Of a stretch of 64,000 nucleotides of DNA, positions 53,408 through 62,223 are shown piece by piece; position 1 is the first letter of the stretch, and each line of letters starts with the position of its first letter. Below the pieces are notes generated by a model. It did not search any database. It saw only the letters and a program-made list of their open reading frames with translations, and was not told the DNA's origin. The position numbers were made by a program, and so were the translations under genes. Source of the DNA: Chitinophaga varians. Its GTDB lineage: Bacteria > Bacteroidota > Bacteroidia > Chitinophagales > Chitinophagaceae. The DNA lies in assembly GCF_014529945.1 (NCBI RefSeq), contig NZ_JACVFB010000002.1:1426001-1490000 (forward strand). The letters run 5' to 3'.

Positions 53408-53681
53408 CCCAGGGCTGAAGCCCTGGGCTACGTTGTGATTCAGGCTTTTTAGCTGTAATGGCACGTAAGGGGTTGGGATGTGGCTTCTATGTTGATTTTC
53501 GTTCTTTGGGAGGAAGGATCACCTGGATTGTGATGGGGGTTCTATACATGGTTTTCACTGTATAATCTCATTAAATAGAATCCAGGCCTCCTGATGAATA
53601 TCCTGCAGAAAAAGGATTTGAACAACATCGTTGCCCAGGGTGTGAGCCCTGGGAACTGGGAGCTGAGCTCTGGGAACCGGG
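53408..53681. repeat. CCCAGGG-type palindromes and an 18-bp tandem repeat
   Basis: CCCAGGGC-TGAA-GCCCTGGG at 53408-53427 is a perfect 8-bp stem; CCCAGGG-N6-CCCTGGG at 53634-53653 is a second. TGAGCCCTGGGAACTGGG (53643-53660) recurs 21 bases later with two changes (53664-53681). I recognise no gene in the spacer 53336-53737 and read it as a repeat-bearing or decayed region. Confidence 0.65.
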
Positions 53682-53688
53682 CCCAAAA

Positions 53689-53715
53689 AAGGCTGCCCCG
53701 GTATGGGGCAGCCTT
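53689..53715 (-). terminator. Intrinsic terminator of glyA
   Basis: AAGGCTGCCCC (53689-53699) and GGGGCAGCCTT (53705-53715) form a perfect stem; on the minus strand it is followed by TTTTTTGGGC. It lies 22 bases after the glyA stop. Confidence 0.9.
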
Positions 53716-53737
53716 GCTATGATGGTATGTGATCATC

Positions 53738-55015
53738 CTAGAGTTCCGGATACAGGGGGAATTGTTGCATGAAGCCATTCACTTCACCTCTTACTTTAGT
53801 GATAAGGGCTTCGTTGTCGGCGTCCATCAGCAGTTGGTCGATCCAGTCAACGATCTGCTCCATATGACCTTCTTTCAGGCCGCGGGTAGTGATGGCAGGA
53901 ACGCCTACACGGATACCGGAAGTGATGAAGGCCGATTTATCGTCGAACGGCACCATGTTTTTGTTGGCAGTGATTTCTGCTTTCACCAGGGTTTGTTCGG
54001 CTTTTTTACCGGAGATATTTTTGTTGCGCAGGTCAATCAGCATCAGGTGGTTGTCTGTACCGCCGCTGATGATCTGATAGCCTCTGTTGACGAAGCTTTT
54101 AGCCATAGACTGCGCGTTTTTCAGGATTTGTTTGGCGTATACGTCGTATTCGTCAGACAGGATTTCGAAGAAAGACACGGCTTTGGCAGCAATCACGTGT
54201 TCCAGCGGGCCGCCCTGGATACCGGGGAATACCGCAGTATCGATGAGGGAGCTCATGAGGCGGATTTCGCCTTTCGGTGTTTTCAGGCCGAATGGATTTT
54301 CGAAGTCCTTGCCCATCATGATCATACCGCCGCGGGGACCGCGCAGTGTTTTATGGGTGGTAGTGGTTACGAAATGGCAATGTTCAAATGGTGAGTTGAG
54401 CAGTCCTTTGGCGATAAGGCCGGCAGGGTGTGCAATATCAGCCAGTACGAAGGCGCCTACCTGATCAGCGATTTCGCGGATACGTTTGTAATCCCAGTCG
54501 CGGCTATAAGCGGAAGCACCGCATACGATCAGTTTGGGTTTTTCGCGGTTGGCGATTTCCTCCATTTTATCATATTCTACGAGGCCGGTTTCTTTGTTAA
54601 CGCCATAGAAATGAGGCTCATAAAGCTTTCCGGAGTAGTTTACCGAAGAGCCGTGGGTGAGGTGGCCGCCCATGCTCAGGTCCAGGCCGAGGATTTTGTC
54701 GCCCGGCTGCAGGATGGCCAGCATGACAGCTGCATTGGCCTGTGCACCGGAGTGAGGTTGTACGTTGGCATAAGCAGCACCAAATATTTGTTTAGCCCTG
54801 TCGATGGCCAGTTGTTCGCTCTGGTCCACGATTTCGCAGCCTGCGTAGTATCTTTTGCCAGGGTAGCCTTCGGCATATTTATTCGTCATCACATTACCCA
54901 TGGCCTGCATTACCTGCAAGCTGGTAAAGTTCTCAGATGCGATCAATTCGATGCCATGGCGCTGACGCTCCAATTCCTGGCGGATAATATCAAATATTTG
55001 CTGGTCTCTTTGCAT
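53738..55015 (-). CDS. glyA: Serine hydroxymethyltransferase
   Basis: GlyA interconverts serine and glycine with tetrahydrofolate, the main source of one-carbon units. The 425-residue product has the standard motifs: [45 protein letters not shown], and the PLP lysine in [13 protein letters not shown] (Lys222). It is a single gene with its own terminator. A -7 element TAAATTTG lies at 55042-55035 on the minus strand, 20 bases before the start, with a weak TTG-type element about 20 bases further up. Confidence 0.98.
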   Translation of the reverse strand: MQRDQQIFDIIRQELERQRHGIELIASENFTSLQVMQAMGNVMTNKYAEGYPGKRYYAGCEIVDQSEQLAIDRAKQIFGAAYANVQPHSGAQANAAVMLAILQPGDKILGLDLSMGGHLTHGSSVNYSGKLYEPHFYGVNKETGLVEYDKMEEIANREKPKLIVCGASAYSRDWDYKRIREIADQVGAFVLADIAHPAGLIAKGLLNSPFEHCHFVTTTTHKTLRGPRGGMIMMGKDFENPFGLKTPKGEIRLMSSLIDTAVFPGIQGGPLEHVIAAKAVSFFEILSDEYDVYAKQILKNAQSMAKSFVNRGYQIISGGTDNHLMLIDLRNKNISGKKAEQTLVKAEITANKNMVPFDDKSAFITSGIRVGVPAITTRGLKEGHMEQIVDWIDQLLMDADNEALITKVRGEVNGFMQQFPLYPEL

Positions 55016-55034
55016 GATGCCTTAAAATTTGCTG

Positions 55035-55042
55035 CAAATTTA
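55035..55042 (-). promoter_or_regulatory. -7 element of the glyA promoter
   Basis: TAAATTTG on the minus strand fits TAnnTTTG exactly. It implies a transcript starting about 13 bases before the glyA ATG. Confidence 0.55.
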
Positions 55043-55208
55043 AAATAACTCCCGATGAAATGCAATTCAGAGATTTATCGATTTTCATATTGGTGAATTT
55101 TGTGTTTTTGAATGTTAAAATTCGCACATTCATAAAGGCCAAAACCAGTTATTCTTCATAATTTGTCCTAATTTCGCGGCATTCGGAGCTTATCCTAACT
55201 ACAACTAC

Positions 55209-56201
55209 ATGAAGGCAATAATACCTGTGGCAGGAGCTGGTACTAAACTCAGGCCACATACATATACACAACCCAAAGCACTTATTCCTTTAGCCGGCCG
55301 GACCATATTGAGCATTATCGTGGATCAATTGGTGGATGCGGGTATCACGGAATTTGTTTTTGTGGTAGGCTATCTGGGTGAGAAAATACAGCATTACGTT
55401 GAGAAGAAATATCCGCAGCTGACCTGTCACTTTGTGCAGCAAAACAGCCGTGAAGGTACCGGTCATGCTATCCTGCTGACCCGTGAAGTAGTCGCTAACG
55501 ATGAAGTGCTGATCGTACTGGGTGATACCATCTGTGAATGCGACTTCAAAGAAGTGATCGCTTCTCCCTATTCTGTACTGGGATTGAAAAAAGTGGATGA
55601 CCCGCGCAACTTCGGCGTGGCTGAACTGGACGAGGGCGGAAAGATCACCCGGGTGGTGGAAAAACCACAAATCCCTAAATCGAATCTGGCGCTGGTGGGA
55701 CTGTATAAAATCAAGGAGAGCGCACAGCTGTACGAATGCCTGCAGGCCAACATCGACAATCATATCAAGTCGCACGATGAGTTTCAGCTGACCGATGCGC
55801 TGGAATGCATGATTGAGCATGGTGTGCAGTTTAATGCATTTAAAGTGATCAACTGGTTCGACTGTGGCCGTAAGGACACCCTGTTGGAAACCAATGCCAT
55901 CCTGCTGAAAAAATACAAAGCGGCCAACAATCCGGTATTGCCGTATGAGAATACCATCATCATACCCCCTGTGAGCATCGGAGAAGGCTGCAACATCAAA
56001 AACTCCATCATTGGCCCTAATGTGGCCGTGGGCGACAATACCGTGATCAACTACTCCATCGTGAAAGATTCTATTATCGGTTCTTTCAGTAACCTGTATG
56101 AAGTGGTGCTGAAATCATCGCTGATAGGCAGCGATGCCAATATCCGCGGCCTTAGCCAGAGCCTTAATATCGGCGACAATACAGAAATCGATCTGGGCTA
56201 A
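55209..56201 (+). CDS. Sugar-1-phosphate nucleotidyltransferase
   Basis: The 330-residue protein has an N-terminal nucleotidyltransferase domain (about 1-235) with MKAIIPVAGAGTKLRPHTYT, the PKALIPLAG lysine motif, GTGHAI, VLGDTICE and VEKPQIPKSN. A short left-handed beta-helix follows (about 250-325) with isoleucine/valine-led hexapeptides such as IKNSIIGPNVAVGDNTVI. The layout matches archaeal-type glucose-1-phosphate thymidylyl/uridylyltransferases and GlmU-like enzymes. It makes an NDP-sugar for polysaccharide or envelope synthesis; base and sugar are uncertain. It is 18 bases upstream of the nitronate monooxygenase-like gene. Confidence 0.9.
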   Translation: MKAIIPVAGAGTKLRPHTYTQPKALIPLAGRTILSIIVDQLVDAGITEFVFVVGYLGEKIQHYVEKKYPQLTCHFVQQNSREGTGHAILLTREVVANDEVLIVLGDTICECDFKEVIASPYSVLGLKKVDDPRNFGVAELDEGGKITRVVEKPQIPKSNLALVGLYKIKESAQLYECLQANIDNHIKSHDEFQLTDALECMIEHGVQFNAFKVINWFDCGRKDTLLETNAILLKKYKAANNPVLPYENTIIIPPVSIGEGCNIKNSIIGPNVAVGDNTVINYSIVKDSIIGSFSNLYEVVLKSSLIGSDANIRGLSQSLNIGDNTEIDLG

Positions 56202-56219
56202 AGATATTATATTCGTTAC

Positions 56220-57164
56220 ATGAACCGGATTTCCTCTTTATTCGGGATACAATACCCGATTGTACAAGCCGGCATGATATGGGCCAGCGGATGGCGTTTA
56301 GCCAGTGCAGTGAGTAATGCAGGCGGGCTGGGCCTTATTGGCGCAGGCAGTATGTACCCCGATGTACTGAAGCATCATATCCAACGCTGTAAAGAAGCTA
56401 CCAACAAACCTTTTGGGGTAAACGTACCCTTGCTGTATCCGGATATCGAGCAATTGATCAACATCATCCTGGAAGAAAAAGTACAGGTGGTGTTTACGTC
56501 TGCCGGTAATCCCAAAACCTGGACACCCATTTTGAAAGCTGCCGGCATAAAGGTGGTGCATGTGGTATCCAGTTCCGCCTTTGCGCTGAAAAGCGAAGCT
56601 GCCGGCGTAGATGCCGTGGTGGCAGAAGGTTTTGAAGCGGGTGGCCATAACGGTCGCGAAGAAACGACGACCATGGTACTGATACCGGCTGTCTGCGAAA
56701 AAGTGCAGATACCGGTGATCGCAGCAGGCGGCATCGGCTCCGGAAGGGCCATGGCAGCGGCCTTCGCGCTGGGAGCCTCCGGAGTACAGGTAGGCAGCCG
56801 CTTTGTGGCAACCCCCGAAGCATCTTCCCATATTAACTTCAAACAGGCGGTGGTCAACGCGAAAGAAGGCGATACCATGCTGAGCCTGAAGAAACTAACG
56901 CCTGTACGACTGATTAAAAATCATTTTTACGAAGCGGTGAAGACCGCAGAAGATGGCGGCGCTGAGCCGGATGCGCTGAAGGTGCTGCTGGGCCGCGCCC
57001 GCGCTAAAACCGGTATGTTTGAAGGCAACCTGGAAGAAGGAGAGCTGGAAATAGGCCAGGTAAGCGCGTTGATACACGATATTAAACCCGCCGCAGCGGT
57101 ACTGGAAGATATCTGGAATGAGTTTCAGACAGTGCGGAAGCAGCTGGGCAATTTAATCATTTAA
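56220..57164 (+). CDS. Nitronate monooxygenase / FabK-like flavoprotein
   Basis: The 314-residue FMN-dependent TIM-barrel enzyme of the 2-nitropropane dioxygenase family has YPIVQAGMIWASGWRLASAV, SNAGGLGLIGAG, the EGFEAGGHNGR loop with the catalytic His, AAGGIGSGRAMAAAFALGA and VQVGSRFVATPEA. Enzymes of this family either detoxify nitronates or, as FabK, reduce enoyl-ACP; sequence alone does not separate these, although the wording GFEAGGHNG is typical of the annotated nitronate monooxygenases. Its stop codon lies inside the left arm of the 57159-57235 palindrome. Confidence 0.88.
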   Translation: MNRISSLFGIQYPIVQAGMIWASGWRLASAVSNAGGLGLIGAGSMYPDVLKHHIQRCKEATNKPFGVNVPLLYPDIEQLINIILEEKVQVVFTSAGNPKTWTPILKAAGIKVVHVVSSSAFALKSEAAGVDAVVAEGFEAGGHNGREETTTMVLIPAVCEKVQIPVIAAGGIGSGRAMAAAFALGASGVQVGSRFVATPEASSHINFKQAVVNAKEGDTMLSLKKLTPVRLIKNHFYEAVKTAEDGGAEPDALKVLLGRARAKTGMFEGNLEEGELEIGQVSALIHDIKPAAAVLEDIWNEFQTVRKQLGNLII

Positions 57165-57235
57165 TCATTTTGATATTTGATTATTTAAAGTATGCCTGGC
57201 ATACTTTAAATAATCAAATATCAAAATGATTAAAT
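57159..57235. terminator. Perfect 38-bp palindrome between convergent genes
   Basis: The arms 57159-57196 and 57198-57235 are exact complements around a single central T. The sequence is AT-rich (ATTTAATCATTTTG..., centre TATGCC-T-GGCATA). It overlaps the stop of the nitronate monooxygenase-like gene and ends 2 bases before the stop of the NatB-like permease gene, filling the whole gap. The likely role is bidirectional termination. Confidence 0.9.
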
Positions 57236-57237
57236 AA

Positions 57238-58542
57238 CTACTTTATCACCCATTTTAGGGCTTCTTTCAACGTAATTTTTTTACCATAGAGCAGGATGCC
57301 CGTGCGGTATATCTTTCCGGCTGCCCACGTATTCACGATAAAACCAGCGATCAATAACGTAAAAGATAAAGCCAGTTGCCAGTAAGGCACCGTTCCCGGC
57401 ACACCATAAGGCAAACGGGCCATCATCACCATGGGTGAGGTGAAAGGAATAATGCTGCCCCATACTGCCAGCTGGCTGCCTGGGTCTTGCACTGCCTTCA
57501 TCATGATCATAATACCGATAATGATCGGTACGGTGATAGGAAAGGTGAGTTGTTGCACATCGGAGGCGTCTTCATTGGCCAGGCTGCCGATAGCGGCAAA
57601 CAGGGAAGAGTAGAAAAGATAACCGCCGAGGAAATAAAATGTAAAACAGGATAACAGCAACGACCAGTTAATGCTGTCCACCACGTCTGTTACCCGGCGA
57701 AAAGCTTCAGCTGCCTCCGCATTGTTGCCCTGCGCCATCATATTACTCTGACTGGCGGCCTGAATGCTTTCAGGGGAAAGGAATAGCGGTATGACGGCAT
57801 AAATCACGCTGATCAGCACGCCCCATATGAGAAACTGTAACAGTCCCACGGCGGCGATGCCTACAATCTTGCCCATCATGAGCTGGAAAGGTTTTACGCT
57901 GGAGATCATCACTTCGGCGATGCGGTTCACTTTCTCTTCCATCACGCCGCGCATGACGGAGGTGCCGAACAGCAGCAGTACGATATAGATGGTGAAGCCG
58001 CTGGCATAGCCTACGCCGTAGGCCACCCATGAATTGCCTTTCTTTTCATCGCTACCGCTTTTGAATTCGACGGAGATATTAGAGCGGAGTGCGTCCAGCT
58101 TGGATTTATCGATGCCTTCCAGCTCCATGCGTTTTCTTTCGATCACGTTGTTGATATCGCCGTTGATCGCTGTTTCCAGGGAGATGCCTGCCTGGCCTTT
58201 ACTGTAGTATTCCAGTCCGGCAGGGCGATTGATATCAATCTCCGGTATATAAAGGATACCGGAATAGTCTTCCGCTTCGTAGTGGCGTTTGAGACTGTCG
58301 AGGTTGGCGTCTGGCAGGTATTTGAAGTAGACGCCTCTTTTATCCGGCAGCTGGTTGTTGAAGATGCCGCTTTTATCGATGACCGCGATGCGTTTGCTTT
58401 CGCTGCCACTGACAGCCATGAGGATGGGGATAATGATCATAGCAGCAAATGCTACCGGCACCAGTAGTGTTACTACCAGGAAGGAGCGTTTGCGGACGCG
58501 GGTAAGGAATTCTCTTTTAATGATAAGCCATATCTTGTTCAT
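57238..58542 (-). CDS. NatB-like ABC-2 type permease
   Basis: The 434-residue membrane protein has one segment at the N-terminus (SFLVVTLLVPVAFAAMIIIPI), a large extracytoplasmic domain (about 50-180) and five or six segments in the C-terminal half (near 180-200, 225-255, 290-315, 330-350, 385-405). The sequence GVMEEKVNRIAEVMISSVKPFQLMMGKI is a good signature of the NatB/ABC-2 family. It would export a small ion, drug or lipid with the NatA-like ATPase encoded 18 bases upstream. Substrate is unknown. Confidence 0.9.
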   Translation of the reverse strand: MNKIWLIIKREFLTRVRKRSFLVVTLLVPVAFAAMIIIPILMAVSGSESKRIAVIDKSGIFNNQLPDKRGVYFKYLPDANLDSLKRHYEAEDYSGILYIPEIDINRPAGLEYYSKGQAGISLETAINGDINNVIERKRMELEGIDKSKLDALRSNISVEFKSGSDEKKGNSWVAYGVGYASGFTIYIVLLLFGTSVMRGVMEEKVNRIAEVMISSVKPFQLMMGKIVGIAAVGLLQFLIWGVLISVIYAVIPLFLSPESIQAASQSNMMAQGNNAEAAEAFRRVTDVVDSINWSLLLSCFTFYFLGGYLFYSSLFAAIGSLANEDASDVQQLTFPITVPIIIGIMIMMKAVQDPGSQLAVWGSIIPFTSPMVMMARLPYGVPGTVPYWQLALSFTLLIAGFIVNTWAAGKIYRTGILLYGKKITLKEALKWVIK

Positions 58543-58560
58543 AGTCGATGTGCTGGGTGA

Positions 58561-59505
58561 TCAGGCAGGTTGCTGCGCAGCTGTGGCAACAGGCGCTTTT
58601 TCCGTTTGTTGTACCTGGGTGATAAATACTTCGTTGATGGAGGGTAATATTTCCTCGAAATAGGTAACGGGTATGTTCTGATGGATGAAGTGTAGCAGGA
58701 TATCGTTGGTGGAGCTGTCTTCATTCATCTTTACGGTGACGGTATTTTCGTGTATGTTGATGATGGTGAAGTGGTAGGTGGCCATCTGTGCCGCGTTGGG
58801 TACAACGCCCAGCCCTATACGGAAGAGGCCTTGCTTGAAGTCCTGTTTGATTTGTTTGACGCTGCCATCGAGTATTTTATGGCCTTTGTTGACCAGCATG
58901 ATGTGGTCGCATATTTCTTCCACCTGTTCCATGCGGTGGGTGGAGAAGATGATGGTGGTACCTTTTTGGGCGAGGTCAAAGATTTCCTGCTTGATCAGGT
59001 TGGAGTTGATCGGATCGAGGCCGGAGAAGGGTTCGTCGAGGATGAGTAGTTTAGGGTCATGCATGATGGTGGAGATGAACTGCACTTTTTGTTGCATGCC
59101 TTTACTGAGTTCGTCCACGCGTTTGTTCCACCAGGAGTTGATTTCGAATTTATCGAACCATTTTTTGATTTTCTCCGTGGCTTCTTTTTCGCTGAGGCCT
59201 TTGAGGCGTGCGAGGTAGAGGGTTTGCTCGCCTACTTTCATTTTTTTGTACAGGCCTCTTTCTTCCGGCATATAGCCGATGAGCGGGGTATCGCGCTGTG
59301 GCTCGAAAGGTTTGCCATTGAGCAGGATGGAGCCTTCGTCGGGGTAGAATATGCCGGTGATCATGCGTAGCAGGGTGGTTTTCCCGGCCCCGTTGGGGCC
59401 GAGCAGACCGAATATACTGCCTTGCCGGATATCGAAGCTGATATCGTCCACGGCTTTGTGGGTGGCATAGTGCTTTTTCAGATTTTTGACTTCGAGTAGA
59501 TTCAT
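58561..59505 (-). CDS. NatA-like ABC transporter ATP-binding protein
   Basis: The 314-residue protein has Walker A GPNGAGKTTLLRM near residue 38, signature LSKGMQQKVQ, Walker B LLILDEPFSGLDP and switch His in FSTHRMEQVEEI. A C-terminal DUF4162-like part (about 220-300) is usual in this group. It pairs with the downstream NatB-like permease. The last residues (TEKAPVATAAQQPA) are a flexible tail. Confidence 0.94.
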   Translation of the reverse strand: MNLLEVKNLKKHYATHKAVDDISFDIRQGSIFGLLGPNGAGKTTLLRMITGIFYPDEGSILLNGKPFEPQRDTPLIGYMPEERGLYKKMKVGEQTLYLARLKGLSEKEATEKIKKWFDKFEINSWWNKRVDELSKGMQQKVQFISTIMHDPKLLILDEPFSGLDPINSNLIKQEIFDLAQKGTTIIFSTHRMEQVEEICDHIMLVNKGHKILDGSVKQIKQDFKQGLFRIGLGVVPNAAQMATYHFTIINIHENTVTVKMNEDSSTNDILLHFIHQNIPVTYFEEILPSINEVFITQVQQTEKAPVATAAQQPA

Positions 59506-59551
59506 GATGAAAATTTAGCAATTATTCGTGAATAATATGCTATGCCTTTCA

Positions 59552-61123
59552 TCATGATAATCCCTGAAGGCGGTCGGCGATCATGGCGGCCACGCGTTCT
59601 CCGTCCATGGCGGCGGACACGATCCCGCCGGCATAGCCGGCGCCTTCACCGCAGGGGTATAAGCCTGCCAGTTGCGGATGTTCCAGGGTATCGTTGTCGC
59701 GCGGTATCCTTACGGGAGAGGATGTACGTGATTCTGTGGCCACGAGGATGGCGTTATCTGTATAGTAGCCTTTTATTTTACGGCCGAAAGCTTTGAAGGC
59801 ACCGGCGAGGCGTTGGTGTACCGCTGCCGGCAGCACGGTGCGCAGGTCGGTGCTGTTGACGCCGGGCAGATAGGAGCAGTCGGGCAGTGTCGTTGATACT
59901 TTGCCTTTTACGAAGTCGGTCATCCGTTGTGCCGGTGCCACGAAGTGGCCGCCGCCGGCGAGGAAGGCCTGCCGTTCCACCGCCTGTTGATAATACATGG
60001 CTGCGAGTGGGCCGTGGTGGGCAAATGGAGCGAAGTCGGATTCGTCTACGGTAACGACCATACCGGAGTTAGCGTAGGGGTTGTTGCGTTTGGAGGGCGA
60101 CCAGCCGTTGACTACCAGTTCACCGGGATCTGTGGCGGCCGGCGCGATGATGCCGCCGGGGCACATACAGAAGGAGAATACGCCGCGGCCTTCCACTTGT
60201 TCCACGAGGCTGTAGCTCGCTGGTGGCAGGTATTCGCCGCGTAGGTCGCAATGGTACTGGGCGCTGTCGATCAGCTCCTGTGGGTGTTCCACACGAACGC
60301 CGAGGGCAAAGGGTTTGGCTTCCAGCAGTATGTTTTGCCGGTGGAGCATAACGAAGATATCACGGGCGGAGTGGCCGGTGGCGAGGATGACTTGTCGTGC
60401 GCTGAAAGTGTCTCCTGCAGCGGTTTCTACGCCGGTAATAGCGCCATTGTGTAGCTGAAGGCTGCTGACTTTCTGTTCGAAGTGTACTTCTCCGCCGGCG
60501 GCGATGATCTGTTCGCGCATGGCCGTGATGATATGCGGTAGTTTGTTGGTACCGATATGCGGGTGTGCGTCGATCATGATTTTCTCTTCCGCGCCGAAGT
60601 GTACGAATATGTTGAGGATGCGGTTGATATCGCCTCTTTTGTTGGAGCGGGTATACAGTTTACCGTCGGAGTAGGTACCAGCGCCGCCTTCGCCGAAGCA
60701 GTAGTTGGAGTCGGGGTGGACGATGCCGGTTTTATTGAGGGCCGCGAGGTCGCGGCGGCGTGCGCGTACATCTTTGCCTCTTTCGAGGATGATGGGTTTG
60801 ATGCCGGCTTCAATGAGGCGCAGGGCTGCGAAGAGGCCGGCGGGGCCGGCACCGGCGATGATGACCGCGGGTGCGTTGGCGGGCAGTGGTTTGTAGACCG
60901 GATGTGCATGTACCCTTTCATGGAAGGGTTCATTGACAAATACGAGCAGGGTGAGGATGAAATATACCTGTTGTCTGGAACGTGCGTCGATAGAGCGTTT
61001 GAGCAGGTGGTATCCGGTGATGGCAGCAGGTTTTACGCCGAGGGTGGCAGCAGCCTGTGTAGTAATGCGGGCAGGATGAGCTGCGTCAGCAGGCGTCAGC
61101 TTCAGTGAGATTTGTTGTTGCAT
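59552..61123 (-). CDS. FAD-dependent dehydrogenase (COG2509 type)
   Basis: The 523-residue flavoprotein has an N-terminal ferredoxin-like or small alpha/beta part (1-80, with LLKRSIDARSRQQVYF), then the FAD-binding Rossmann motif VIIAGAGPAGLFAALRLIEAG near residue 86, the FGEGGAGTYSDGKL motif near 143, ILATGHSARDIF, GRGVFSFCMCPGG near 310 and the closing FAD motif GLYPCGEGAGYAGGIVSAAMDG. This uncharacterised FAD-dependent family is widespread; its substrate is unknown. It lies between the NatAB genes and the DUF3127 gene, all on the minus strand, but with its own 60-odd bp gaps. Confidence 0.9.
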   Translation of the reverse strand: MQQQISLKLTPADAAHPARITTQAAATLGVKPAAITGYHLLKRSIDARSRQQVYFILTLLVFVNEPFHERVHAHPVYKPLPANAPAVIIAGAGPAGLFAALRLIEAGIKPIILERGKDVRARRRDLAALNKTGIVHPDSNYCFGEGGAGTYSDGKLYTRSNKRGDINRILNIFVHFGAEEKIMIDAHPHIGTNKLPHIITAMREQIIAAGGEVHFEQKVSSLQLHNGAITGVETAAGDTFSARQVILATGHSARDIFVMLHRQNILLEAKPFALGVRVEHPQELIDSAQYHCDLRGEYLPPASYSLVEQVEGRGVFSFCMCPGGIIAPAATDPGELVVNGWSPSKRNNPYANSGMVVTVDESDFAPFAHHGPLAAMYYQQAVERQAFLAGGGHFVAPAQRMTDFVKGKVSTTLPDCSYLPGVNSTDLRTVLPAAVHQRLAGAFKAFGRKIKGYYTDNAILVATESRTSSPVRIPRDNDTLEHPQLAGLYPCGEGAGYAGGIVSAAMDGERVAAMIADRLQGLS

Positions 61124-61189
61124 AAACGTAGTTAGGGAGTTATCCTAAAAAGAGTTATGAATTATAAATTTTGAGCTTTGACTTTATAA

Positions 61190-61241
61190 CGAAGAGCTTA
61201 GCGGATAATGTGTTTTGAAGCATTATACGCTAAGCTCTTCG
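61190..61241 (-). terminator. Hairpin after the DUF3127 gene
   Basis: The arms 61190-61210 and 61221-61241 (CGAAGAGCTTAGCG... and complement) match over 21 bases with one mismatch and a ten-base loop. It lies between the DUF3127 gene and the FAD dehydrogenase gene and probably ends the former. Confidence 0.8.
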
Positions 61242-61281
61242 CAATAAATTCGTCTCGTCATTCAGCATGACCGTGTGGTCA

Positions 61282-61665
61282 TTAAAATGGCAGATCGTCG
61301 CCACCATCGCCGGCAGCAGGCATCTGCGGAGTGTTGTAGTTAGGCATGGGGTCTGCGCCGGGAGCAGGAGCTGCCATTACAGATTCCATACGCCATGCGT
61401 CCAGGTTGGTGATGTAGTTGACTTTGCCGTCTTTTTCCCATCTGGTGCCTTTGATATTGAAATAAACTTTAACGTTTTCACCTTCATTGAACCGGTCAAC
61501 AATACCTGTACGGTCCTGTACGGACTGGAATTTGATATAGTTGTTAATCACACGGCCGTTGATATCATCAGATTTCTCAATAACGAACTCTCTTGTTTTA
61601 AAAGTTTCGCTGCGTTGTACCGTGTTGTACTTCACAATCAGCTTTCCGGTAATTTCAAAACTCAT
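61282..61665 (-). CDS. DUF3127 OB-fold protein with an SSB-like tail
   Basis: I start at the ATG at 61665 (MSFEITGKLIVKYNTVQRSETFKTREF); an earlier frame start at 61695 lies inside the promoter. The product has 127 residues: an OB-fold DUF3127 domain (1-85, FVIEKSDDINGRVINNYIKF, DRFNEGENVKVYFNIKGTRW, NYITNLDAWRM), a Pro/Ala/Gly-rich linker (90-120) and the ending DDLPF. That acidic tail closely resembles the DDIPF tip by which single-stranded DNA-binding protein recruits partners. A DNA-binding or replication-linked role is therefore suggested but not established. It is divergent from dnaA. Confidence 0.88.
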   Translation of the reverse strand: MSFEITGKLIVKYNTVQRSETFKTREFVIEKSDDINGRVINNYIKFQSVQDRTGIVDRFNEGENVKVYFNIKGTRWEKDGKVNYITNLDAWRMESVMAAPAPGADPMPNYNTPQMPAAGDGGDDLPF

Positions 61666-61692
61666 AGAAAAATTTTTTAAATTCAGAAGCAT

Positions 61693-61725
61693 CAAAGATA
61701 CGGTATTCAGCCAAGTGCGTGCAAA
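61693..61725 (-). promoter_or_regulatory. Promoter of the DUF3127 gene
   Basis: On the minus strand TATCTTTG (61700-61693) fits TAnnTTTG; a TTTG lies 21 bases upstream (61725-61722). The transcript would start some 20 bases before the ATG at 61665, which supports that start. Confidence 0.55.
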
Positions 61726-61795
61726 TATTTTTTATTTAAACCGGGCGCGCGGATATCTAATCAATTTATCTGGTAATAACTAATTGGAAACACAT

Positions 61796-61890
61796 TTTTT
61801 TAAATGGAGATACTAACATAGTTTTGCACCCTCGCAGAAAAAATTGTGAATATCTCACCCTTTTCCTGCGGTCGTTTTTTTTGCCATGAG
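61796..61890 (+). ncRNA. Possible short transcript between the DUF3127 gene and dnaA
   Basis: TAGTTTTG at 61819-61826 fits the -7 consensus, with TTTT 19 bases upstream (61796-61799). The predicted start near 61833 is followed at once by a stem CGCAG/CTGCG extended by A-T pairs (61833-61841 with 61861-61870) and then T8 at 61875-61882. A transcript of about 50 nt would end there. It could instead be the attenuated leader of dnaA. Confidence 0.35.
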
Positions 61891-62223
61891 GAGGTGCGAT
61901 ATTATTTTATCAGTTATATATCCATATTTATGATAAAAAGGACAATGAGAAAGACAAAGATGCTGCTAATCAACGGAGTTTATAGTACTGAAATCCGTGT
62001 AACGTTAGTGCTGTAAAGCACTGGCAGCAGGGCATGGCGCAGTATCAACACACTGTTGTCAGCAGAATATAAACAAGGGTAGATAAATTTTTTTTTTCAA
62101 CATTTTCTACAGATATTCGTCGTCCTGTCTGAAAATTTTTCAACATCCTGCGTTGGGAGATTTCTAAAATTCGAGAACTAAGCAGCATCCTTAATTAAGA
62201 AACAACTAATTTATTTTATCTCA
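61891..62223. other. Upstream region of dnaA with DnaA-box-like sites
   Basis: No gene is seen. TTTTCAACA at 62094-62102 is joined directly to TTTTCTACA at 62103-62111, and TTTTCAACA recurs at 62137-62145. Each is one base away from the DnaA-box form TTWTNCACA. The surrounding DNA is AT-rich. A small GTGCT-GTAA-AGCAC hairpin lies near 62010. Confidence 0.45.

Noticed and set aside
53542..53778. 78-codon minus-strand frame downstream of glyA
   Set aside because: It overlaps the end of glyA and the terminator stem and has no recognisable content.
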